DNA of 64,000 nt. Source: Pleodorina starrii. Taxonomy: Eukaryota; Chlorophyta; Chlorophyceae; Chlamydomonadales; Volvocaceae. How positions within the stretch are numbered: the stretch's first letter is position 1; every line of letters begins with the position of its first letter. The position numbers were made by a program, and so were the translations under genes. Below are positions 44,938 through 55,100 of the stretch, one piece after another. The notes beneath the pieces were generated by a model that did no database searches, had not been told where the DNA came from, and was given only the letters and a program-made list of their open reading frames with translations. Location of the stretch: the NCBI GenBank assembly GCA_030267565.1, contig BRXU01000017.1:962501-1026500 (forward strand), read 5' to 3'.

Positions 44938-46626
44938 GTGGTGATTGCCGAGGTGGGGAGACGGACTGAAGGGGAAGGAGGCGGTGCCTAGGCGAGGGAG
45001 AAGTGAGGGAGTGAGGCGCGGAGGGAGTGAGAGCGGCGGCGGCGTGAGGGAGTGAGAAGTGAGGGAGTGAGGGCGGCAGAGTGGGAGAATGAGGGAGCGG
45101 AGGAGGCACATAATTGCGGAGCGGCGGAAGGCTGGGGGCCCGCGCGCCGGGGCGCTTGGGAGGGCAACTTCAAGAGTCGCACACACACACAACTTTATTT
45201 CATGCCTCATGGCGAGAGAGAAAATCATTCCGGCGGTTATCTGCCATGGTTTGTTAGGTTTTTCGGGTCGTGTTTGTGTCACGAAGCCTCGGCTCGTGCT
45301 GCCGAATTTAGTACGTACTATGGCGTCGATAGGCGCCAGGCGTCCCTTAAAAGGCGTCGTCTGCTAGCGGTCGCTTTGCTATTATTATTGCTGTTGCTGC
45401 TGTTGTTGTCGCAGCAAGTCGCTTTGTCCGCCGTTCCATTTGGTTACATAAACGTAAAGAACACAGCAACGAGAACGAGGGTACGAGTGAGACACACCCT
45501 TAAAAAAGAAAGAGGTGTGCGTGGTTCGTGGTGCGGAGACCTAATAATCGTAAATTGCTGCGGTGCCCGCTCGTTGGCTTCGGTCCGCATAACTGCGCGG
45601 CCGAGCGCCGTGCACAGCGGCCGAGCGCCGTTCCCAAGACTTTTGAGCCGTGCGTCTGATTCCGTACTCGTTGTTGAGGACTCCTAGATGTGCCGCGGTG
45701 GTCGGAGCCGGGGGCTCGAAGCAGAGGTATGCTGGGAGGAGCTCGGCTCGAGGAAGGGCAGTCCCCGCCACGAGCTCCTGCAAGTGGGTCGGGGTCAGTT
45801 GCTCAGGCGCGCGTTGCGCAAAGCTGAATTAGCGTGTGTCGTCATTTGCTAGAATTTCCTTCCGATCGTGCACGCACTTGAGCATCGTAGCCTTCTTTAT
45901 GCGTGGTTTGCGTTTGTTTAAATCTTTGTGAGGTTTGTCAGTTTTACCCGCCTTTAAGCCTTTGTAGCTCGGCGGGCTTTCCCAAGGATGCATGCCAAAC
46001 ACTCGTGTCCTGGATCTGCCGCGCGTATCGGTTTGCGTTTGTCTCCTCTGGTCTGGTCTTTCGCCGCAGATACACACTTGGTTTTGCGCAGCGCGGCGTG
46101 CTGCCGCGTCACCGTCTCGCGTATGCCGTACCTATTCTGGGTCGGCTCCGTATGGCTGGTACGGCACGTGCGTACGGCAGATCTTCCCTGCCGTACTACT
46201 GCTTGCCGAGCAGCGCCGCGTGCGTGCGTGCGTGCGTGCGTGCTCTTGTTACCCCTAAGTGGGCACGTTGGATACCGCACTTAGCATGCGAGAATTGCAA
46301 AAAAAAGCCTGTTTTTGTCCTGTTTTTGTTGTGCGCGGTGCCCTTCTTTTCCTAAACTGATCCTGGCGCGTCATGTTCCCCGGCGCTCAGACCGTTGGCC
46401 GTTATGGATGGTCGTCATGGTTGTTGGGGTTGCAACGACCCATCAACCAACAACCTCCTCGCTGTAAATCTCCCGAGCAGCCAAGCGCATCCCCTTCCAA
46501 ATGTTCCGAGTGCTCCGAGCAAACTGGCACCCGCTTGTCGCCACCATCGCCAAGAAATGCATCACAGCGGCCTGTCGCATGTAGGACTGTGTATGCAGGT
46601 GTATGATTTCCGAAGTGCGGCGTGGC

Positions 46627-47356
46627 TAATAGCCAACTTACATGACACGTTACGTTACCTCACGTTTACATGTAAAGTGGCAGGCCCAAACGGATCCCAA
46701 TTTACATGGGCTGTTTTGGGGACGTTATGTCTGTTGGCGCGAGGTCCGTACACACCAGGTACACACTATGTTTTGAGGCGGTAACGTCAAAGCGCCCATG
46801 TCATATCACTCCAGCACGATGTTAAAACCTTAGGACGAAGCCTGCGAGCGTCGTTGAACCCGACGCGCTGAGGTCGGCCTCATCTCGCGAGAGCTCGTTA
46901 GGGCTCGTTCTCAGAGTACGCCAAGCCCTCGATGGCGGTTTCATCGCGCTCATTGTTTGCATATTGATTGTACTAAAGTTGTGCGGCGTCGGCGAGCGGC
47001 TGCGGCCGCGGCCGGCCCTGCGCGGCGTCAGGCGGCGTCGGCATGGCTCTCGGAAGCTCGGCCTGACCGACCACTGTGTCTTGTCGAGAAGCAGCAGCGC
47101 CTTGTCAAGATCCATGTTGACTTTATGCAGGACTAGCCGGCAGAGAAACTCATTCGAGAGTGCCGACCGTGGTGAGGGACCGGTGCGCTTGTAGGTCGTA
47201 CTATTTTGGAAAATAGTACGGCACGCATGCTCCAGTGCTGTTCCCGCGCACATAAAAGGTAATCACATAACCCTTGTATCGGTTCGTTATATGTGTCATA
47301 ACTGACCACGTTTCCTGTAAAGTGATAACGTAACGTGTCATGTAAATCCAGCATAA
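46627..47356. mobile_element. inverted-repeat DNA element, short copy without ORF
   Basis: The ends match those of the 6629-7489 element in inverted orientation: TAATAGCCAAcTTACATGACAC at 46627 and the complement of TTATGCTGGATTTACATGAC at 47356. It keeps the internal palindrome (near 47198-47219), the GGATCTTGACAAGGCGCTGC-type segment and the CGGTTCGTTATATGTG block. Directly after that block it jumps to the terminal region, so the ORF segment present in the long copy is missing. This is the pattern of an internal-deletion (MITE-like) derivative. Confidence 0.65.
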
Positions 47357-47758
47357 CGGCTAGTCACAAAGTTACCGTGTGAATGACCTGCTTCACCCGG
47401 ACGCGGACAGGATGGATTGAAAATAGGCCAAGATAGGCGGCTAGATTTGGTGGCGTGCAGGCTGTGGCGGGCTGGGCCAGGGCTTTGGGCAACTAGGGGC
47501 AACAGGGCAAGACCTGCGGACTGGCGACACAGTGATAGGGCAGGTTGATAGTTCCGGACATTGGATGCCCGCAGCTGCAGAAGTCAACCAGAAAAAAACT
47601 GTTGGACAACAACGCGTTCTCAAGCTTTGACAACGGCTCCGAAACTTGCGGCCTCGACACGAAAACCCGACGTCTGCCAAGGACTGATCATCCAGGATTG
47701 TAAACACAAATATGTAATGCCAATCAAAAATTTGTAGTATCTTGTCTGAGGCAACAAA

Positions 47759-50700
47759 ATGGCCTGGCCCATAGGAACAAGTCTCTATCCTTTCAAACCG
47801 CCACGCAGTGGTAGAGTTGTGAGGCCGACAACGGTTATGGCTTTAGAATGTGTAATTTCCCCAATCCTGCATAGGGCGTTGGGCAACAGCAGAAAGCCCC
47901 CAGTCATCTGCTCCGCTCTCGGCCGGATGGAGCCTTCGGGGCCGTCATCGACGTTGGCTGAGGCTGCCCGCCTACTGGAGGAGCAGATGCGTTTGCTGGA
48001 AGCGGAGCGAGAAGATTCACTTTCCGTAGGTCAGTCGATTCCCAGGCTGCGGCCAGGAGGCTGGCGCAGCAGCTGTGGACTCGATTCTCCCAGTTGGCCC
48101 TCACCTGCTCGCACCTTCTCCGACACCTTCCCTTCCGCCCGCTCCCCCGCTTCCTTCTCTCTTCCTGTCCGTGCATCTCCGCTCAGCCCAGCAGTGCACT
48201 GCCCGCAGCAAGCGCCTTATGGCCAGGTTGGAAAACCTGAAGGACTACCGGGCTAAAGTGCCGGCACGGCGCGGCGGCGGCAGGGCGACACCGCCAGGGC
48301 CAGGCACGACCGATGCCACCCCACGATCTGCGCCTGGTGCTGGTGGCGGCGCTGGCGGCGTGGGCACGGGCTTCCGGGGCAGCGACCGCAGCGGATCCAT
48401 GCGGCCATCTGATGCTGGGGGAAGGCCGCCGGCGGGACAGCGCTTGGGGCAGGCCGCGACTGACTCGGAGGAGGCGCAGGTTGGTTGATGGTTGACGGTT
48501 GACGATGGTTGGTGGTTGTGTCTTGAGAGCGCAGTGGCGGAAGGCCTCCCTGGCCATGGGCCGTCGCCAGACCGCGTAACGCGACCGCGTGGTGCCACCA
48601 CATGACGGGAGGCCCACATGACCCACATGACACGGCCGCGTGTCACGACACCTAGAACAGACACCTAGAACAGACGGCCTCGCCTGCGGCCCTCCGGCCC
48701 CCCTTTCCCGCCCCCCATGAGAGAGCACGTCCCGCAGCAAGCTCGCTTGCTCGCTCGCTCCCTCGCTCCTCCCTGCCCGCTCACGCTCCGTCCTCCTCCG
48801 TCGGCCTCTCTGCCGCCACCACCTCGTCCGCGCCCCCTGCCTTGTGCCTTCCCCCCAGACTCGCCGCCTGGTGTCTCAGGCGTTGCGCCGCAACGTCTCC
48901 CGGGGCGAGAACAACGTGGCGCTCGCGGAGAAGCTGCAGCAGTACCTGGGTGCGTGGCTGGCGGCCGAGGGGTGCTTTGCTCTCCACCCTCCCTTCACCC
49001 CCACCCTTCACCCACGTCTTAAGATCTAAACCCTCGAATGCCCTCCCACCCACGCGGGCACCAGGCCTCATGCGGGACGAGCTGGCTCGTGTACGACAAG
49101 GCGACACTGCGCTCGCGGCCAAGATCCTGGACCAGCACCGCGCACGTACGACCGCGAAGACGACGACGGCGGCGGCGCCGCCGCCGCCGCCGCCGACCTC
49201 TGATGCGCCGCCGGAGCGGCGCCGTGGCGCTGTCGCGCCGAGCCAGAGTCCCCCGACTCGTCCTGCCCCGGCCCCGGCCCCGGGGAGCCTCGCCGCCGCC
49301 AGATCATCACCCAGTGCAGCTTCCCTGGAGCGCCAGGCCGCGGGAACGTCAGCTGCAGGGCCGTCGTCGGCGGCCGCGGCGGCGGCGGCGGCAGCGGCTC
49401 CCAAGGCTGGGCTTGGAGAGCACCGCCGCGGCGACGGTGGCCCGGACGCCGCTCAGCGGCGCGACGGCGGCGGCGTTGCTCCCGCCGCCGCCCCGTGGGT
49501 CGGTCCCAATGGCGGTGCTGCGAAGTCGGCGCCTGCTGGCCCCAGATCCCCGGCTAGCGGCAGCGGCAGCACCTTCGACGGCGACGGCGGCGACGGCGAC
49601 GGCGGCGGGCCCGACGCCGCCGTCGGCCTGGGCCGCATCTTCAGCCGACGGCGTCTGCTGGAGCTTCCGGGGGACTGCGGAACTGCAGCGGAGGAGCAGC
49701 AGCAGCGCTGCGACAGCGGCACCAGCAACAGCAAGGGCAGTGCTGATGCCAGCGCCGGCAGCAGTACAGGCGGCGGCGGCGGCAGCAGCAGCAGCAGCAT
49801 TAGTCGCGGCAAGGAGGCCGGTGTTCCCAACTGGCCAATTGGCCACAGCGTCATGGGCTCTGGTGCTGCGGATGGCGCCACCACCACCACCACCAACAAC
49901 AACAGCACCACCACCACCAGCAATAGCAGCCCCAGTAAGGATAACGCTCACAGATCCCGTGGCGACAGCAGCGCCGCAGACGCTGCGGCGGCAGATGCTG
50001 CCGCCGGTGCCGTACCTCAGCGCCCGCAGGAGGAGCCCTCCGCCGGAGGGCCCAACCTCCGCACCGCCGCCGCTGCCGCGGAGGTCGCCGGCGCCGGCCA
50101 ACAAACGGTCTCTCCGCCGTCGGCCGCCGACGGTCCGGGAGCCGCTGGCGGCGGCTCCGAAACCACCGCCATCGCCTCCGAAACCGCTTCCGATTTGGGT
50201 CTTAGCCTGGAAACTGCTCGCAGCCTGGCGTGCGATTCGGAAGACGCGCGTGCGGCCCTGATGGGGCTGCTGAGCCCCTCCGGCGCCCTGCCCGGGCCGC
50301 TGCAGCTGGCAGTAGCCGCCAGGAAGGAGCCGCGGGACAGCGGCGGCGCCGCTAGCAGCCGCGCCGGTAGCGGCAGCGGCGGGGGCGGTGTCAGCAGCGC
50401 CAGTGGCGGCGGCGGCGGCGTTACGGGGAGTTCAGTAGGTGGCGGTGGTGGAGCTGGGCTGGGGGAGCGGGGAGCGGGTGCGACGTTGACCGGCGGGGCA
50501 AATGGGCCGACCGGGGGGCCTGTGTCGCCGCCGCCGGAGCGGGCGGCGACGGGCCGTTACGCGCTGGCGGGAGAGCAGGTGCCCGCCCGTACGACAAGAA
50601 TTCAGGGCCCGTCTGCGGCTGCCGCCGCGGCCAGGGCGGCCGCGGCGGCGGTGGCGGCGGCAGCCGCCGCTGCCGTAGAGAATGGTCTCCGCGGGACCTC

Positions 50701-51022
50701 CGGCTCTGTATCGGCGCCTGCGCCCGCGACCGGGCAGACGGGCCGGGCTGGAGGCCACTCCGCAGCGACGTCGTCGTCGTCGTCCTCGTCGTCGTCGTCG
50801 TCGTCGTCATCGTCGCAATCAGATATGGAGGTGAGGGCGCTGGTGGCGTTCCTGGGCGTCATGGTTTCGGACCTGCGGCGCAGCGGATACGTCGGCTGCG
50901 ACGCGCAGGTAGATCTGGCGACGCGGCAGCTGGAGCGGGCGCTGGCGGCGGCGCGCTTGGCGGCAGCGGCGGTAACCGCCGCTGGCGGCGGCAGTGGAAG
51001 GCCAAGGGGAGGCCTGCGCTGA
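47759..51022 (+). CDS. unrecognised low-complexity protein with coiled-coil N-terminus
   Basis: Four exons join in phase to ~866 aa: 47759-48025, 48195-48479 (or 48192, NAGNAG), 48859-48949 and 49065-51022 (TGA). An alternative start at Met57 (47927) precedes an Ala/Leu/Glu heptad-like helix (Leu-Ala-Glu-Ala-Ala-Arg-Leu-Leu-Glu-Glu-Gln-Met). Exon 3 and the start of exon 4 form another charged helix (...Glu-Lys-Leu-Gln-Gln-Tyr-Leu-Gly-Leu-Met-Arg-Asp-Glu). Most of exon 4 is Gly/Ser/Ala/Thr-rich with Ser, Thr and Asn runs. The last ~60 residues are ordered again (Val-Arg-Ala-Leu-Val-Ala-Phe-Leu-Gly-Val-Met-Val...) and contain a conserved-looking amphipathic segment. No family recognised. TGTAA at 51347-51351 gives a ~325-nt 3' UTR. 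Exon structure is plausible; function unknown. Confidence 0.6.
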
Positions 51023-52139
51023 GAGGCGGCCCGTCGCCCAAGTCGGCGTTGAAATACCGTAAGGGAGCGCAGCGACGTCGGGGGTTCGAGTCCCGTGGCG
51101 GTCTTGGCTTCCTTCATGGCGGCTGGGCCGGGGCGGCGTTGGGGCGGCTCGCTTTTGCCCCGCGGGGGCGGGAGAGGCTTACAGGCTTTGCTTAGGATTC
51201 CCTGCGGGCTCGGCATCTGGGCTGTACTTTTAAAGGTTTGTGTGTCGGCGGTGCTAATGCGGCGCAGGGCGAGTTGTGCACGATGGCGGGTAGCGAGCCA
51301 GACACACGCCGACGCATGTCCAAATGCCTGTTGGCGGTATTATTGTTGTAAATGGTAGGTTCCAGGCCCTGCGAAAGGTCGTTCGGAGAGTGAAGCCAAC
51401 TGTCCAGCGGGGTCCCTGCGCTGCACGGTGCAGTGCATCGGCGGGCGAGTAGGGGCGAGTCGTGCACAGGCTGGACGTCCCTGGTACATTTGTAATGGTG
51501 AGTTCGGGCAAATGGAGATGTTTCGCTTTTCGGGGTCGTGTTTTGGTTGGGCGTGGTGGAATCTGCCGGTGGCCTCGATGGCCTGCTGTGGGGCTGGAAT
51601 TGCGCGGAGCGGTCGATGCGTGCGGCGTGCCATGGCATTTCGTTCACGACTTGACGAGCAACGGTCATTTCGCTCACAAGGTCACAAAATTTGTGTATCT
51701 TATTCGACTGCAGGACTGCTGTTAATTTTCAGAAGAAGGTTCACGGGCGACAATGCGAGTAAAGTACCGCCGGCGGAAGGCCAAAGGTCGCAGAAGACGG
51801 CGATAAAGGGGACGAATTGCAGGATAATTTATTGTTATTACGAATTGGCAGTTGTTGGCTCGGAATTTCTCGCATTGTACATCTCAGACGTGCATCACGA
51901 TGTACCTCAATCATCCCGAGATGCGTGACGTCGGTTTGACACAAAAGTTGTAATTCAGGAAGTCACATCATTACATTCTCACGCATTCCGCAGTGCTAAT
52001 TTCGTTTCAGGCCCAAGATCTAACGTCGCGCTTGCACACTCTTCCGAGCGTTCGATTGACAGCCCGCCGGGTCAACTCAAGCAACCGGCCTGCGGCATTT
52101 ATATTTATACAATCTAAATCACCTGCAAAGTCAATTACA
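51023..52139. other. intergenic: 3' UTR and ABCG promoter
   Basis: TGTAA motifs occur at 51347-51351 and again near 51487. A tRNA B-box-like GGTTCGAGTCCC lies at 51083-51094. GC falls toward the ABCG start, with a TTTATATTTATAC tract just upstream of the ATG. No coding signal. Confidence 0.45.
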
Positions 52140-55100
52140 ATGTTGCAGTTCCTGTTGGGTACCGCGGCTATCGTAGCGCCCCCACAAATCGGCATCCCGG
52201 TGGGGCTGGCAGCAGCCGGGCTGAAGGCCGCGCTGGGCGCCGCAAAGCGTCGGCGACAACGGAAAGCCGAAAAGCTTAAGGCAGAAAGCGCTGCTAACCT
52301 GGAGGCCAAATACGAGGCGCTGCTCGAATCCGACGCGATTGAGCCTGTGACTCTCGCCTGGAGCGACCTCCGCTGCGACCTGCGACAGAAGGACGGCACC
52401 ACGAAGCCGATTCTTCGCGGCGTGTCCGGAGTGGCGCGCCCCGGCAGGTGGGTTTCCAGACCACAGCTGGGCGCCGGGTTGTTGTTGAGGAGTTGACTCG
52501 CTCTGGGAGGCTGCGGGGCGGGTAGTTGCGCCTGGACGTGTGTGCGGCGCCCCTATGCGTGTTCGTGTCGAGCCCCTCGCTCCCCCCTTTGGCACTCACA
52601 CAACGCGACGGCGGCAACCGACACCAACCCAACATCAATTCCGCCCAACCCAGTTGATCCAATCCAGTCCCTTCCCCTCCGCCTCCGACGCTTGCCGCGT
52701 ATGCGGGGCTTTACGCCAGTCCCTGACCTGCCGTACAACACAAACGCACACGACGCTCGACACTTGGACTCTCGGCAGCGTCCGCCGCCCGCCACCCCGC
52801 CACCCCACCAATGTGCGGCCCGTACCTCCTGTATTGAACACACCACCACGGCCACATTCACCCCATGATTCCGCCACGTGCCATCATCCCGCCACGCGCT
52901 AGGCTTGTGGGCCTTATGGGTCCCAGCGGCAGCGGCAAGACCAGCCTTCTGACGGCGCTGGCGGGGCGAGTGCCCGCCGGATCCAAAATGGCGTTGACCG
53001 GGGATCTGACGGTCAACGGCCTACCGGCGGCGGAGGCGGGGCATCGCCAGGTACGGCAGATCCGGATCTGGATCCAGACCTCTCATCCTTGTCGAGATCC
53101 CGATGGCGAGAGGAGGGTGCCTTTCCATCGTTTGCGGATCTCGGCTCTCCGCGAATCGGTGGTGACTGGTAGTTACGAGCGCCGTGGAGCGCCGTGAAGC
53201 GGTTCCTTCGCACCGCTGCTGCCCTTCCGTGGGGAGCCTTCCGTACCACCATAACCGCCATAACCACAAAACTACCACAACCGCCACAACCAACACTACC
53301 GTAACACACCAAGGCTAACCATATAACCACCACCAACACGTGCCGCAGGCCTTCGTGCAGCAAGAGGATCTCTTCTACTCGATGCTTAGCGTGCAGGAGG
53401 TGGGTGGGCGGTGTTCTGTGTACGGCACACTATACACGGTGTACGGCGCAAGAGTGTTGTGTTCCCTCCCTCCCCTTCCCCTTCCCCTCCTTCTCCTCCT
53501 CCCTCCCTCCCCCTCCTCCTCCTCCTGCTCAGACTCTCTCCCTGGCGGCGGAGCTCCGACTGCCCCAACAGATGTCCCCTGAGGCCCGGGCGCATTACGT
53601 GTCTCAGCTGGTGGGGGTGCTGGGGCTGGCCAAGGCGGTCGACACGCGGGTGGGCGACGAGAAGACGCGCGGACTGAGTGGAGGTGGGTGCGTCCGGGGT
53701 GGGCGGCAATCGGTTTTAGGGTTTTAGGGTTGTTTAAGGTTTTAGGGTTTTTTTTAGGGTTTTAGGGTCGGGCCTGTTCTGCCCGCCTGCAGTGGGCTGT
53801 GGGCAGTGGACGCTGTAACCCACGTGTGTGCTTCCGCGGCTCGCTGCGGTGGTCGGCGGTGCAGCTGCCGTACTACCTGCCGGTAACCCACGGTACGGCA
53901 CACCGCCCCCGGTACGCTCACAGGCGAGAAGAAGCGTCTGAGCATCGGCTGTGAGCTGGTGGGGTCGCCCTCCCTCATCTTTTGCGACGAGCCAACCACG
54001 GGACTGGACTCGTTCCAGGCGGAAAAGGTACGGCAATGTACGGCATTGCGGCTCGCGGCTCTGCATCGGCTGCACTGAACGGACACTGTTTTTTTTATCC
54101 GTACACCTGTACACCGCCGCACTGCGCCCTGCACCCGGCGACGCGTGATGATGGCGATGACACAATGGCGTTGCCGTACCATGTCGTACGACGACACGCA
54201 GGTGATGGCGACGCTGTCCTCCCTGGCGCGCTCCGGCCACACGGTGGTGGCTTCCGTACACCAGCCCCGCTCGTCCATCTTTGCCATGTTTGACGACCTG
54301 GTGCTCCTGAGTGAGGGGCAACCCGTGTACTCGGGGCCGGCGGACAAGGTGGGGGTATAAAGAGAATTCCGCATCGGAGAAGGAGGGGGCGGGGTACACG
54401 TGTGTGTGTATTTGCGTGTGTGTGTGTGTGGGGGGGTTTGAACACACACCCAGCATTGATCAACCAACTCGGGCAGATTCGGATGGTGGTTAGGAAGGCC
54501 TCAGGCGCGACGTCGGTTTTCAGTTTTTTAGTTTTCAGTTGGGCTCGCAACCAACCGGCGGCGCTGGTGCGCCTTCCTGGGTGCCAGCTGCCAGCCCGCG
54601 CGCACGGATGTGGCCCACCGCCAAACCCCCCGCCGGTGCCGCTCGTGCCCCAACCACAACAAGCCTCACAACCCTCTCTCCTCATCACTCGGGGGCACCC
54701 CAGCCCACCCACACGCGTCTTCCCTTCCATCACCGTCTTTTGACGCCGCCCCCTGGATACCCCCGCCCTGCCGCGCCTCTCACGGCGGCTCCACTTCCGC
54801 CCTTGTTTTAACTCGTGCGTCAGGCCCTGGCCCACTTTTCCCAGCTGGGCCACGTGTGTCCTGAGCACTTCAACCCGGCCGAGTTCCTGGCCGACCTCAT
54901 CTCGATCGACTACGCGAGCCCGGAGGCGGAGGCGGAGAGCAGGTGCGCGTGCCGATGTGGGTGTGCCTATGTGGGTGTATGTGTGTGTGTGTCAGCCTGC
55001 ATTCCCCACATAGCGCACCTGCCCCCAACCCGAAAGCGCAGCTCCCCCACTATCACTCGTTAGGGTTTTTAGGGTTGTCAGTTACTTCACGAAACAGCCC

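Larger units (their letters stand above)
39420..47758. other. 8.3-kb stretch without a convincing gene
   Basis: It starts with the kinase 3' UTR, GA-rich runs at 39520-39665 and GTGGTG runs at 39764 and 40850-40887. A short TTTTAGGG tract lies at 42384-42400 and a GGT array at 44829-44937. GA-rich repeats follow to 45090, then a lower-GC segment and the inverted-repeat element at 46627-47356. Frames over 180 codons (for example 42552-43133 on minus, 45052-45687 on plus) show no domain, no splice structure and a strand-shadow composition. It could hold a very long UTR, non-coding RNA or decayed mobile sequence. Confidence 0.4.

Noticed and set aside
45052..45687. 211-codon + frame with a poly-Leu membrane-like segment
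   Set aside because: The Leu run comes from a TTA/TTG/CTG repeat near 45378-45410; the rest has no domain.
51040..51115. complete tRNA gene
   Set aside because: Only a T-arm-like 3' half is present; I found no matching acceptor 5' strand, D-arm or anticodon arm at the right spacing.
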